From: Holosporaceae bacterium 'Namur'
GTDB taxonomy: Bacteria; Pseudomonadota; Alphaproteobacteria; Rickettsiales; Midichloriaceae
DNA: 64,000 nt
Direction: 5' to 3'
Assembly: GCA_014116815.1 (NCBI GenBank)
Contig: JACGYV010000001.1
Coordinates: 238,111-302,110, forward strand
The translations under genes and the position numbers were made by a program. Positions within the stretch are counted from its first letter, which is position 1; every line of letters begins with the position of its first letter. Positions 8,572 through 18,071 of the stretch are shown one piece after another. The notes under the pieces were generated by a model. The model did not search any database. It was not told where the DNA came from and saw only the letters and a program-made list of their open reading frames with translations.

Positions 8572-9522
8572 TTAACTCAATGTTGAAAGGATGAAATGTT
8601 GTTTATCAAGATGGAATGTTTCCACCTCAATCAGTTTTTTTTGTAATTCAAAAAAATAATTTAGTCTGTCTTCTAAATTACTGTTATTTAAAGATGATTT
8701 AATCTTATTTATTATTGATTTAAGTAACATGAATTTTACTAGAGACCAGTTTTCCTGCCCTGTTTTAATACTCTCGACAAACTTTAAGATATCAATAATA
8801 GAATTACTATTTAAAGAGTGTTCCAATTCTTTTAAAAATTTGATTCCATATTCGCTATGTATTTCAACTGCAAGTTTTAGATTGCCGCTTGTGATATTAT
8901 ATAGTTCTTCAGCTTCTTGCAGGCTAATATTTTCTAGGTTTTGCTCCAGTGCTGTTTTAAAATCATCAAATAATAAAGGTTTAAGTTTCAGGTTAAGGCA
9001 GCGAGAGCGAATGGTAGGGAGTATTTTAAATGCTGAACTCGCAATTAAAAAAATAATTGTATTTTTTGGAGGTTCTTCTAAAATTTTAAGCATAGCATTT
9101 GAGGCGCTGATGTTCATATAATCCGCGCCGTCAATAACTACAACTTTATATTTTGATTCACTTGCGGTTAGCCTTAAAAATTGTATTACCCCTCTGACTT
9201 CTTCAATGGTAATAGTCGGCTGTTTACGAGGTTCTCCGTCTTTTATTTCAGCATCAATTATGATTAAGTCAGGGTGAGTTAATCCTTCTATCTTTTTAAT
9301 AACCGGATTTCGGGTAGAAATCTCCAGATTGTTCGGTTGATACAGCGGGTGTTGAAGTAGAAATTTTGCGAAATGATAAGTAAGAGTTGCTTTACCTATT
9401 CCTTTTTCTCCGGTAATCAGCCATGAGTGATGTAATCTTTTATTTTGAAATGAATCCAGGAAAAGCTGTTTAGCTTCTTGATGACCATAGATTTTATTAT
9501 TTCTAAGCGGGCTTATAACCAT
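8572..9522 (-). CDS. holB: DNA polymerase III, delta-prime subunit
   Basis: This is a subunit of the clamp-loader complex that loads the beta sliding clamp. The AAA+ fold is recognisable from the P-loop TGEKGIGKATL near residue 38, a KVVVIDGADYMN Walker B-like strand, and NAMLKILEEPP followed by SRC (sensor 1 and SRC motif). The length of 316 residues is typical. The start codon overlaps the dapA stop by one base (TAATG), showing translational coupling. The usual zinc-finger cysteines are not obvious, as in several alphaproteobacterial delta-prime subunits. Confidence 0.93.
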   Translation of the reverse strand: MVISPLRNNKIYGHQEAKQLFLDSFQNKRLHHSWLITGEKGIGKATLTYHFAKFLLQHPLYQPNNLEISTRNPVIKKIEGLTHPDLIIIDAEIKDGEPRKQPTITIEEVRGVIQFLRLTASESKYKVVVIDGADYMNISASNAMLKILEEPPKNTIIFLIASSAFKILPTIRSRCLNLKLKPLLFDDFKTALEQNLENISLQEAEELYNITSGNLKLAVEIHSEYGIKFLKELEHSLNSNSIIDILKFVESIKTGQENWSLVKFMLLKSIINKIKSSLNNSNLEDRLNYFFELQKKLIEVETFHLDKQHFILSTLS

Positions 9523-10409
9523 TAAATTACCCCTAAGGCTTTAAGCTCGTTATCAATTTTAATACAATTAGGATGAGTGAGTGTAAGAAGCGGTAGTCTC
9601 AATTCCGGTGTCGAAATCAATCCCATCCTGAAAGCGGCATATTTAACCGGTATAGGGTTAGTCTCACAATACATTAAATCTATAATTTTTTGGTATTTTT
9701 CCAGCTCTTTTACCGCTTCGGTAAACTGGCCGCTTAAGGTTAAGTTTTGGATATTAGACATTGCCTCAGGAAAAATATTGCCGATAATTGAAATGCAGCC
9801 TTTCCCGCCGTTTAAATTAAATGTTGCTGAAGTTGCATCCTCTCCCGAAAGTTGTAAAAAATCATTATTGCTTAGCATAGCTTTTAAACTAAGCGGCCTG
9901 GAGAGATCCCCGGTGGCATCTTTAATGCCTACGATGTTCTTCAGTTCAGCTAATTTTGCTATGGTTTCATTATTGATATTGACTATAGTACGACCCGGAA
10001 CATTATAAACAAAAATCGGTAAATTCGTATTATTGTTTATATATTTAAAATGTTCATACATGCCTTGTTGAGAAGGTTTGTTATAATACGGGCACACTAT
10101 CAATACAGCATCTGCACCTAAGTCTTTTGCTTCTTCCGTATATTGCAGGGTTTTTAAAGTGGAATTGCTGCCGGTTGCGACGATTAAAGGTATTTTTATA
10201 CCGCTCTTATCTATTTCCTGGCGGCACACCTTAATCAGTTCGGTTCTTTCATTATCATTAATCGTTGCGCCTTCACCGGTGCTTCCTAGGACAACTAACC
10301 CATGTACTTTAGATTTAATCTGCCATCTTACGAATCTTGCAAAACTTTCATAATCAACTTCGCCCTTTATGAAAGGGGTTATAAGTGCGGTTAATAATCC
10401 TTTAAACAT
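9522..10409 (-). CDS. dapA: 4-hydroxy-tetrahydrodipicolinate synthase
   Basis: DapA condenses pyruvate with aspartate semialdehyde, the first step of the diaminopimelate/lysine branch. It therefore supplies DAP for peptidoglycan. The Schiff-base lysine K163 is in GIKDATGD, and the catalytic tyrosine Y135 is in VYNVPGRT. The GSTGEG substrate loop is at 42-47. The 295-residue length matches the family. It is coupled to holB by a one-base overlap. With murF, the D,D-carboxypeptidase and mraZ in the window it supports an organism that still makes peptidoglycan. Confidence 0.97.
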   Translation of the reverse strand: MFKGLLTALITPFIKGEVDYESFARFVRWQIKSKVHGLVVLGSTGEGATINDNERTELIKVCRQEIDKSGIKIPLIVATGSNSTLKTLQYTEEAKDLGADAVLIVCPYYNKPSQQGMYEHFKYINNNTNLPIFVYNVPGRTIVNINNETIAKLAELKNIVGIKDATGDLSRPLSLKAMLSNNDFLQLSGEDATSATFNLNGGKGCISIIGNIFPEAMSNIQNLTLSGQFTEAVKELEKYQKIIDLMYCETNPIPVKYAAFRMGLISTPELRLPLLTLTHPNCIKIDNELKALGVI

Positions 10410-10424
10410 AGTATATTCCCTTAC

Positions 10425-12275
10425 TTAATATTTTTGTAATCTAATATTCGGAATTAATATTTTTATTTTTGTGCCCTGGTTAACTTTGCTTTCAATCTCC
10501 ATCTTTATATCATGTAAATCTAGGATACTTTGCGCTATAGTCAACCCTAGTCCTAATCCGCTTTTAACTTTAGTTAATACATCGCCGGTGGTAGAAAACA
10601 TTTCAGTAATTTTATGTAAATTATCTTCATGTATACCTTGTCCTGTATCGGAAATTTCGATAATAATACCTGCAACGGATTGTAACGCAGAAATCAGAAT
10701 ATCCCCATCCGGTTTATTAAACACGATACTATTATTAATAAAATTTAATAATACAATTTTTATCTTTTCAGGGTCCAGATAAATATATGGTAAATTATGC
10801 TGAATATCGAGCTTTAAATTTAGCTTATGTTGTTTGATTTTAGGTATTAATGCATTAAGTGCATTATCTATAATTTCCTTAATACTACATTTGCTCTCAT
10901 TTAGTTTGACATTGCCTGATTCGAAATCCGCTACTGCTATAATATTATTAATTTTGCCCAGTAAATCCCGCCCGGATTGATGGATGATTTGAATATATTC
11001 AAAATATTCAGGAAGCATAGGGCCTGCAAACTCCGAGCCGAGTACATCGCATCCGCCTATGATATGATTTAGGGGAGTCCTGAGTTCGTGCTGAATATTT
11101 CTGATAAAATCTAATTTAGTTTTATTCATTGCCTCAAGTTTTTTAAGTAAAAACTCAAGTTTCTCATTAGCTTCAACTAATTCCGCTTTTTGTAAAATCA
11201 CCTTTTTTAAACTACTTGCCAAAAGAGAGATTTCTTTAGTTGTATATTCATTAATTTCAACTAAACGATCATTAGAGGAAATTTTTTCAGCTACATCCGA
11301 CAATTCAATTACAGGTTGAACTACAAATTTATTAACAAAAATAAGAATTATTATGCATAGGCAGAAAATTAAGGAAAGATTATAAAAGGTCTTTTTAAAG
11401 CCGGTAAGCAGCAACTCATCCCAGATTATCTCATTGAAAACTACAACTATATAAAAATTTTTTAAATTGCGAAGTTTTTTTATAAATATGCTTTCAGCAC
11501 CTTTAAACCAAGGCATTGCTGTAATATCAAGATGATTATAATTTTTTGAATTAATAAATTTTTTAATAAAATTATTTAAATTCTCCGATATGATACCGCC
11601 TTTTGACTTGATGATAACCTTGCCTTCTTTATCAATAATAAAAAAGCTGATATTTTTATTATACATTTCGATATTCGAAAGGTGCTGTTCAAGTTTAAAC
11701 AGCTCGAATCCTGAAGTTATGGTTCCCAGGTATTGCCCTGCTTCATTGGTTATACCCATCCCGAACGGGATAACTTTAGTTCCCGTGACAATATCCGTTT
11801 TATAAGATCCTATACGTAGCTTCCAAGGTTGGGTAACCGTATCGGGAAGAAAATGTCGGGTAGAAATATTCTTGTAGGGCGATTTCATAATGCCGAGTCC
11901 GGAATCCACCCTTATATTAAAAGCATTATCACTCCAAGTTATTGCGCTCCAGGTGACTAATTCTTTAACACCGGATTGATCATGGAATGTATCTAGCAGA
12001 TTTAAAATTTTTTGGTTATCATAAGCATTGAATTTTACGATCAGTTCTCCGATGTAAGAAATAATGTTTTTTGCATTGTCAAAAGGATCGGTAAAACTTA
12101 CCTCAATACTTTCAGCTGCATTAGTTAATTTATCTTTTATTATAGAATAATTAATGGATTGTAAATTGCTGATATACCAGGTGATTAAGATTAAAAAAAG
12201 TACTACTTCTAATATTATAAATTTGGTAATAAATTTAGCAGGCTTCTCTTTGTGTTTAATATACCGGTCTTGCAA
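10425..12275 (-). CDS. Membrane sensor histidine kinase with large periplasmic domain
   Basis: The 616-residue protein has transmembrane segments near 20-37 and 288-308. They enclose an extracytoplasmic sensor region of about 250 residues, probably a Cache-like fold by layout. A HAMP-like region and coiled coil follow. The phospho-acceptor histidine is in IQHELRTPLNHIIGG (about 388-405). The ATPase domain has NNSIVFN, DTGQGI and a clear GLGLGLTIA box. No response regulator is adjacent. It ends 15 bp before dapA starts, so read-through into dapA-holB-lspA is possible. The ligand is unknown. Confidence 0.9.
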   Translation of the reverse strand: MQDRYIKHKEKPAKFITKFIILEVVLFLILITWYISNLQSINYSIIKDKLTNAAESIEVSFTDPFDNAKNIISYIGELIVKFNAYDNQKILNLLDTFHDQSGVKELVTWSAITWSDNAFNIRVDSGLGIMKSPYKNISTRHFLPDTVTQPWKLRIGSYKTDIVTGTKVIPFGMGITNEAGQYLGTITSGFELFKLEQHLSNIEMYNKNISFFIIDKEGKVIIKSKGGIISENLNNFIKKFINSKNYNHLDITAMPWFKGAESIFIKKLRNLKNFYIVVVFNEIIWDELLLTGFKKTFYNLSLIFCLCIIILIFVNKFVVQPVIELSDVAEKISSNDRLVEINEYTTKEISLLASSLKKVILQKAELVEANEKLEFLLKKLEAMNKTKLDFIRNIQHELRTPLNHIIGGCDVLGSEFAGPMLPEYFEYIQIIHQSGRDLLGKINNIIAVADFESGNVKLNESKCSIKEIIDNALNALIPKIKQHKLNLKLDIQHNLPYIYLDPEKIKIVLLNFINNSIVFNKPDGDILISALQSVAGIIIEISDTGQGIHEDNLHKITEMFSTTGDVLTKVKSGLGLGLTIAQSILDLHDIKMEIESKVNQGTKIKILIPNIRLQKY

Positions 12276-12299
12276 GGCTATTTCCTACAGTAATATTCA

Positions 12300-12376
<77 letters not shown>

Positions 12377-12622
12377 AACAGATCTAAGTGATATAGCAAG
12401 TTTTTTATTATTTTGCAAGGTGATAATTACAAGATTTTGACAGGGAATACAATTTTTTACTATTATATATTTTTAATTTTAATTCCCTTAATAAAGTTAT
12501 AAAAGATAAAAAGAGGGTATTAATCATTTGGAAGCTTAAGGTATTTATAATTACTAATTTAACTACTTAAATAAATATGATATTTTTCCTTCTAAATTAT
12601 AAATTAATTGCTTACTTTTAAA
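12377..12622. other. AT-rich intergenic region between tRNA-Pro and pdxY
   Basis: I see no gene, clear terminator or strong promoter here. The sequence is dominated by A/T runs. It must hold the promoters for the divergent tRNA-Pro and pdxY. Confidence 0.5.
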
Positions 12623-13465
12623 ATGAGTATCATCTCCATTCAATCACATGTGGCATACGGCTATGTAGGTAATAAAGCGGCAGTATATCCTCTGCAATCG
12701 ATGGGGCATGAAGTGCTGCCGATAAACACGGTGCAATTCTCCAACCACACGGGTTATAAAAAATGGCAAGGGGAGATATTTACCAGAGATCATATTAGAA
12801 ACATTATCGGAGGAATAGAAGACATAGGTGCCGACAAAGATTGCCAAGCAATACTATCGGGCTATATGGGTAGCCGTGAAATATGCTTAGAGGTATTAGA
12901 AACGGTAAAAAAGTTTAAATCTAAGAATGAAAATATTCTATATCTTTGTGATCCCGTAATCGGTAACACAAGCTGTTATGTAAAATCTGAAGTTTTAGAG
13001 TTTTTTAAGGCAAATTTACAAGCTGATATTATAATCCCGAATGAATTTGAAGCTGAAATTCTTTCAGGGATTAAAATAAAAACTATAAAAGATCTAAAAG
13101 ATATAGCTGAATATTTTCATAATAGAGGGGTAAAGATAGTAGTGATTACAGGCTTAAATCTGAAAGAGTTATCTGAGAGCGGTTTATATATCTTTATGTC
13201 GGATCAAGTGCATACTTATGTAACAAGAACGGTAGAGTATAATTTTGATATCCCTCCCAGCGGCACCGGTGATTTATTCTCCGCCTTGTTCTTAGGTAAT
13301 TATCTTACAACAAAAAATGCCGTGCAAGCTTTAAAGCGTAGCGTATATTTTATTGATCAGGTGATAAAAAATACTTTTATCGCTAAAAGCAGAGAGCTGA
13401 AGATTATAAATACTAACTATGCTTGCATTGATGAAACTTCTCTTCCTGATGCTATAGAAGTTTAA
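12623..13465 (+). CDS. pdxY: Pyridoxal kinase
   Basis: This ribokinase-superfamily enzyme phosphorylates pyridoxal (vitamin B6) to PLP, a salvage step. The PdxK/PdxY N-terminus is clear: SIQSHVAYGYVGNKAAVYPLQ, then the NTVQFSNHTGY substrate motif, YLCDPVIG, and the anion-hole PSGTGDLFSA near residue 215. I place the start at the ATG (12623), which begins directly with MSIISIQS as in homologues. The TTG 15 bp upstream adds residues not seen in the family. This suggests the cell imports B6 vitamers from its host. It is convergent with an MFS exporter gene. Confidence 0.95.
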   Translation: MSIISIQSHVAYGYVGNKAAVYPLQSMGHEVLPINTVQFSNHTGYKKWQGEIFTRDHIRNIIGGIEDIGADKDCQAILSGYMGSREICLEVLETVKKFKSKNENILYLCDPVIGNTSCYVKSEVLEFFKANLQADIIIPNEFEAEILSGIKIKTIKDLKDIAEYFHNRGVKIVVITGLNLKELSESGLYIFMSDQVHTYVTRTVEYNFDIPPSGTGDLFSALFLGNYLTTKNAVQALKRSVYFIDQVIKNTFIAKSRELKIINTNYACIDETSLPDAIEV

Positions 13466-14625
13466 TTATAAATAATTTTATTTCTTATTAGGTTAGCGGT
13501 TAATAATGCTGTAATCATACTTAAAACTAAGATTATTAATCCGAGCTTTACCGGGCTTCCGTTATAAATATAATTTGCTAGCCAAGCAACCGCGGAACAT
13601 AGTAAATATCTTATACTCATGATTAGTGAGGAAGCCACACCTTTCTTATTCGGAAATATTTCCATTGAGCGGGCAAAGATGAGCGGGTAAAGAATAGCAA
13701 AGCCTATGCAAAAAAGAGCCATAATTAAAGTAAGATAATTTTCCGAAGGTGCGGCAGGCATTATGGTTGAGCTAATTGAAATTAAGAATAATCCCGAATA
13801 AATTGAGTTTTTAACTCCCAACATATTCGTAATGTTACCTGATATTAAACTGGTTAAGGCAAACGCAGCAGCAATTATGCTTTGATGGATAGTATAGGTA
13901 AGAATACCAAGTTTAAAAGTTTGCATATAAAGAAACGGTGCGATTGCGACAAATGCTATATAGCAGCCGTAAAGCAGGCTTGGAATTACAGCAGCGCTGA
14001 TAAAGACAGTGCTTGATAATACTGCTTTAAAATCATTAAGAGTTGCGTTTAAGTTAAATGATTCCTTTTGTTTTTTAGTTTCCGGTAAAAAAAGTAATAA
14101 TAATATACATGATATAATACATATCAATGCAACCGTTGCATAATTTCCGCGCCAACCAACCGCCTGATTAATAAAGCCTCCTAGAACCGGGGCAAGTGCC
14201 ATGAGAGTAGTGAATACCGCATTCATAATACCATATAGCTTTGCCGCCTTATTTGTATTATATACATCAGCTATAATAGCTGAAACAACAACTGCGGAAG
14301 TTGCAGCTCCCGTTCCTTGAATAAAGCGAAACAAAAGTAGCCAATTTAATGATGGCGCAAAAACACAAGCAACGGCACCAATTGCAAGGATGGCATTGCC
14401 GATCAGCATAATGCGTCTACGCCCGAAGTTATCGGATAAAGCCCCATACACCAATGAAGCTAAGCAAAAAGCAAATAAGTTATAAGTAATAGTTAACCCT
14501 ACTCTATATTCGGAAACAATAAAATATTTCGCTATATCAGGAAAACTCGGAGCAGATATCTCAAGTTCGATACAACTGTTGATGAGTGCAATTATAAGTA
14601 AAGATTGTAAACTTAGTCGGTTCAT
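13462..14625 (-). CDS. MFS transporter, Bcr/CflA family drug exporter
   Basis: The protein has 387 residues with about twelve hydrophobic segments. The family signature is an early EISAPSFPDIAKYF loop after helix 1 and the MFS motif between helices 2-3 (GALSDNFGRRRIML). A helix-4 region RFIQGTGAATSAVV and helix-5 PVLGGFI follow, typical of Bcr/CflA proton-driven exporters. The C-terminus overlaps the convergent pdxY gene by 4 bp. The substrate cannot be told. Rickettsiales carry several paralogues of this family. Confidence 0.9.
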   Translation of the reverse strand: MNRLSLQSLLIIALINSCIELEISAPSFPDIAKYFIVSEYRVGLTITYNLFAFCLASLVYGALSDNFGRRRIMLIGNAILAIGAVACVFAPSLNWLLLFRFIQGTGAATSAVVVSAIIADVYNTNKAAKLYGIMNAVFTTLMALAPVLGGFINQAVGWRGNYATVALICIISCILLLLFLPETKKQKESFNLNATLNDFKAVLSSTVFISAAVIPSLLYGCYIAFVAIAPFLYMQTFKLGILTYTIHQSIIAAAFALTSLISGNITNMLGVKNSIYSGLFLISISSTIMPAAPSENYLTLIMALFCIGFAILYPLIFARSMEIFPNKKGVASSLIMSIRYLLCSAVAWLANYIYNGSPVKLGLIILVLSMITALLTANLIRNKIIYN

Positions 14626-14728
14626 AAGGGTTGCCTCTTATTAAAGGTTAAAAAATTATTTTTTATTGGTGCTTCCATGGATAAAGCTTATTAAATATAA
14701 TTCAGATAAAACAATTTAAATTATATTT

Positions 14729-15061
14729 ATGGATAATAAATTTTCTATTTTTTTAAAACTCTCACAAAACCAATCCCAAAAAGAAATTATTATTAATGAA
14801 AATTTCGTACTACTGGATAAGCTGTTTAATAAATATATAAAAAGTATTAAGCTTTCATCACCTCCGCCGGAAGAGGTACAACTTTATTTATATATTGTCG
14901 GGCAAGATGCAAAAAATGAATGGAGCGGGAAGGAAAATAAAATAGCATACTACCGAGATGGTTGGCAATTTATAAAGCCTGAAGCAGGGATATTCTTCTA
15001 TATTTATGAGGAAAAAGCCTTTTACGGATTTAACGGTAATAACTGGGAGAAGTTCACTTAG
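14729..15061 (+). CDS. Small hypothetical protein with a tryptophan-rich C-terminal module (DUF2793-like pattern)
   Basis: This 110-residue protein has a variable N-terminal half. The C-terminal half reads DAKNEWSGKENKIAYYRDGWQFIKPEAG and ends YGFNGNNWEKF. Repeated W/Y-G patterns of this kind (W.fi.P..G....) resemble the short domain found on phage- and surface-associated alphaproteobacterial proteins classed as DUF2793. I assign it only by pattern. Its 3' end overlaps the convergent small gene by 8 bp. It could be a remnant domain of a larger protein or a stand-alone host-directed protein. Confidence 0.6.
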   Translation: MDNKFSIFLKLSQNQSQKEIIINENFVLLDKLFNKYIKSIKLSSPPPEEVQLYLYIVGQDAKNEWSGKENKIAYYRDGWQFIKPEAGIFFYIYEEKAFYGFNGNNWEKFT

Positions 15062-15248
15062 GAGTGCTTTGCTTAAATTTTCTGATCAGCTCATCAAGGT
15101 TTATATCTTTAAAGTTACCTTGTAAATTAGCGACCAATGCATTTATTTGAGCTAATATAGCATTTTGATCTAGTTTCATTATCGCACCGTAAGCAATTGC
15201 CGCAAGCAGCATCATGGTAACTATTAAACTTTTTAAAGCACCGAACAT
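15054..15248 (-). CDS. Small single-span membrane protein (64 aa), unknown
   Basis: It begins with a clear hydrophobic segment (about residues 6-26), followed by a polar amphipathic tail rich in Asn, Leu and Lys. I do not recognise the family. A GGGGGAATATATA-like Shine-Dalgarno tract precedes the ATG, supporting translation. It sits 33 bp downstream of the IalB-like gene on the same strand, so the two may be co-transcribed. Confidence 0.6.
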   Translation of the reverse strand: MFGALKSLIVTMMLLAAIAYGAIMKLDQNAILAQINALVANLQGNFKDINLDELIRKFKQSTPK

Positions 15249-15281
15249 TATATATTCCCCCTTCTTTATTCAACTATATAA

Positions 15282-15836
15282 TTAATTATAAAAAATTAAA
15301 CAGTTTTCTTCCATATATTTTAATGCTTCAGCCATGCCTTTCAGAGAATAAAAATCTAAAGCGGTATCATCCGAAACATTATAGCTTCTAACACTTAAGC
15401 TACGCCCGTCTTTAATCATATCTTCAATTATTGTTTTATCCTGCGTGCTTGAATAAGTCCAAGCATAATTAGGCAGGGCGGAATTAAGCAGGTATGAACG
15501 GTTGTTAGTTTTTAAAATTATTTCATTGTTTTTATCAATTAAAAACCCTGGGTTTAAAGATAGGGAATATTGCTTTTTCCCTTTAAATGAAATAATCAGA
15601 TATGGAGCTTCTCTCACACCTTCAAATGCTTTCGTTCGATAAGGCGATGCAAATGCATAGCATCTTGTAGTGCTGTTAGAAACTTGGTGATAAACTTCCC
15701 AATCCTGAAAAGTTTTAACTAATTTCAGTTCCGTCTGAGGTACATACACGTACTTTCGGTTCAGATCCTGCTCATCGGCATTTGCACTTGCTTGAGTTAG
15801 TAGTAGAAGTAGTATAAAAATAAAACATCTTTTCAT
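15282..15836 (-). CDS. IalB-like (invasion-associated locus B) exported protein
   Basis: The 184-residue protein has a signal peptide (residues 1-20, ending around ASANA). The mature part contains the IalB-family pattern FQDWEVYHQ, a C-terminal half with TRCYAFASPYR, PYLIISFKG and a closing YSLKGMAEALKYMEENC. IalB proteins are periplasmic or outer-membrane proteins found in most Alphaproteobacteria; in Bartonella one is linked to erythrocyte invasion. The biochemical role is unknown. A small membrane-protein gene follows at a 33-bp gap. Confidence 0.8.
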   Translation of the reverse strand: MKRCFIFILLLLLTQASANADEQDLNRKYVYVPQTELKLVKTFQDWEVYHQVSNSTTRCYAFASPYRTKAFEGVREAPYLIISFKGKKQYSLSLNPGFLIDKNNEIILKTNNRSYLLNSALPNYAWTYSSTQDKTIIEDMIKDGRSLSVRSYNVSDDTALDFYSLKGMAEALKYMEENCLIFYN

Positions 15837-15903
15837 TGCATGAGCCTTTTAAAATGCTAATATATCTCTTTAATTATAGATAGTAATCTTTAAAGGTTAA
15901 GAA

Positions 15904-17055
15904 ATGATTAATCTTAAAACATATATTAGATGTTTTGTCATTATTTTTTCGACAATTTTAGCTGATAACTCTACTTATGCGTTTGAAACCGGTGCTAAAC
16001 AGGCTTATTTAATGGACTTTAATACAGGGACATGTTTGTTTGATAAAAACGGTGAAAAAAAAATGGTTCCGTCTTCTATGACTAAGGTTATGACTGCTTA
16101 TGTAGTTTTTAGTAACTTAAAAGAAAATAATATCGACCTTCATGATGAATTTTTAGTAAGTGAGAATGCTTGGAGAACGGGCGGAACAAAAATGTTCGTG
16201 AATTTGAATTCTAAAGTTAGGGTTGAAGATTTATTAAGAGGAGTGATTGTCCAATCCGGCAATGATGCATCGAAGGTATTGGCGGAAGGGATACACGGTG
16301 AGGAAAGCACATTTGCTGAAAGTATGAATGAACATGCCAAGCAGATCGGAATGCATGGAAGCAACTTTAAAAATGCTTCAGGCTTGCCTCATGAAGAGCA
16401 TTACTCAACAGCAAAAGATATTGCCGTTCTCGCGGCAGCTACCGTTAAAAATTTCCCTGAGTATTATAATTATTTTTCTGAAACCGAATTTAAATATAAT
16501 AATATTCATCAATATAATAAAAATACCTTATTAGGTAAGAAAGGGGTAGACGGGTTGAAAACCGGTCATACCGATGCAGGTGGGTTTGGTGTGGTGGTAT
16601 CGGCAAAGCGGGACGGCAGAAGATTAATTGCAGTTGTAAACGGCTTAAACAGTGAAAAGGAAAGAATAAGAGAAGCTGATAAACTATTAAGCTATGGCTT
16701 CAGTAATTTCATTAATAAAAAACTATTTAATGCTGATGAAGAAGTAACAGTAGTAGATGTTTGGTACGGCAAGCAAAATAATGTAGCAGTAGTTGCCGTA
16801 AAAGATATAGAAGTTGTATTACCGAAAAGCATCGGTAAAAAGAATAAACAAGCTACTAAGGTGGTTTATAATTCACCTATAAAGGCTCCGATTAAGAAAG
16901 GAGATATAATCGCTCAACTTAAAATTGAAGAGAATAACCAAGTGCTCTTTTCTACGGATTTAGTCGCAAAAGAAGATGTGGCGCAAGCAAATATACTCGG
17001 CAAAGCGATGCAGAATATAAATTATTATTGGGATAAATATATTAAGTCTAAATAA
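15904..17055 (+). CDS. D-alanyl-D-alanine carboxypeptidase (DacF/PBP5-like)
   Basis: This penicillin-binding low-molecular-mass enzyme removes the terminal D-Ala from peptidoglycan stem peptides in the periplasm. A signal peptide spans about 1-26. The three active-site motifs of the S11 family are present: SMTK (nucleophile S58), SGN (118-120) and KTG (219-221). A C-terminal beta-rich PBP5_C domain runs from about 285 and ends in an amphipathic stretch likely to sit on the inner membrane. The length of 383 residues is typical. It supports a real peptidoglycan metabolism. Confidence 0.95.
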   Translation: MINLKTYIRCFVIIFSTILADNSTYAFETGAKQAYLMDFNTGTCLFDKNGEKKMVPSSMTKVMTAYVVFSNLKENNIDLHDEFLVSENAWRTGGTKMFVNLNSKVRVEDLLRGVIVQSGNDASKVLAEGIHGEESTFAESMNEHAKQIGMHGSNFKNASGLPHEEHYSTAKDIAVLAAATVKNFPEYYNYFSETEFKYNNIHQYNKNTLLGKKGVDGLKTGHTDAGGFGVVVSAKRDGRRLIAVVNGLNSEKERIREADKLLSYGFSNFINKKLFNADEEVTVVDVWYGKQNNVAVVAVKDIEVVLPKSIGKKNKQATKVVYNSPIKAPIKKGDIIAQLKIEENNQVLFSTDLVAKEDVAQANILGKAMQNINYYWDKYIKSK

Positions 17056-17303
17056 AATATATATGAAAAAATAGAGTATAATTATATATGATATCATTTT
17101 CTTAATTAACTGAAAATTAACTTTTATACACTATTATATAATAATTATTGTTATATTGAGAAGGTAGATATGTTTTTTTCTCGACTGAACCAAGTCAAAA
17201 TAGCCGCAGTAATACAAAATTTTTAGAAAAAGAAAAAGTTAAAAAAGCTACGGACAAATTTAAAGAAGGTTTAGAAAATCAAATTAAGGGTATCATTGAA
17301 CAG

Positions 17304-18023
17304 TTGAAAAAAGATAGATCAAATATAAAAGCAAACATTCCTGAAGATATAAAGAATAATGTAAAAAACAAATTAAAAGAGGAGATTGCCGTAAAGGTTA
17401 GTGAATACTTTTCAAATTTAGATGTACCGTTAAAAGTTATATTTGATACTTCTAAAGATAATCCCTTTTCCATAGTTTCTACCGGAGTAAGCTTAAAAAC
17501 CCTGCAACAAGATTCGAAAGGAGATAATAACCTACCTGCTTCTCAAGATATCCCGCAAGAATTACAAGAAAAAATTAAGGCTGCTAATGTTTTAGAAGAA
17601 AAGTTAAATGAAAATTCTAAAGAGCTTGAGAATATTATTGATACTTGTGTAGATAAACTGGCAACAAGTATAGAACAAGGTAAAGGTATTGATTCGGCTA
17701 AAAAGGACCTGCAATCTAAAATAGCAATCGCCGTAGGAACCATAGTAACCGTCATTGCTACCGCAGCTGCAATTGCTGCCGGAGTTGCACTCGCAGCTCT
17801 TGTACCGGGCGCAGGCCTTGTCGCAGGGCTTATCCTTGCTATAGAAGGACCTATGATAGCCGGGGTTGTGGGCGGAATAGCTACTTGGGCAGTTAATGAG
17901 GGCATAAAATATAGTAAAGGAGAAGTAACAAGAGATGGAGTTAGCCAACTTGAATCTATGTGTAAAGTAATGAAGGAAGCCGGAGAATTAGTACAAAAAC
18001 AAGCTGAAAAAGGAATAGCATAA
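17304..18023 (+). CDS. Hypothetical membrane-active protein; probably longer, with an upstream frameshift
   Basis: The uninterrupted frame has no good start: it opens at a TTG without a ribosome site, and the same frame continues upstream with coding-like sequence back to about 17181. An ATG at 17170 with an AGAAGG ribosome site leads into a T7 run in a different frame. One extra T would join the two into about 285 residues. The visible protein is charged and coiled-coil-like to about residue 145. A long Ala/Gly/Val hairpin of hydrophobic segments follows (about 145-195), then a polar tail ending VQKQAEKGIA. I do not recognise it. The pattern resembles membrane-inserting effector or inclusion proteins. 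Confidence 0.6.
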   Translation: MKKDRSNIKANIPEDIKNNVKNKLKEEIAVKVSEYFSNLDVPLKVIFDTSKDNPFSIVSTGVSLKTLQQDSKGDNNLPASQDIPQELQEKIKAANVLEEKLNENSKELENIIDTCVDKLATSIEQGKGIDSAKKDLQSKIAIAVGTIVTVIATAAAIAAGVALAALVPGAGLVAGLILAIEGPMIAGVVGGIATWAVNEGIKYSKGEVTRDGVSQLESMCKVMKEAGELVQKQAEKGIA

Positions 18024-18071
18024 TAAAAAATCAATTCTTAAAATTATCTTTTGAAGAAGGGTTAGGTTTAG

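Noticed and set aside
17543..18034. Long reverse-strand frames (163 and 114 codons) over the 17.3-18.0 kb gene
   Set aside because: They are shadows of the Ala/Gly-rich coding sequence on the plus strand; the plus frame has the convincing protein pattern.
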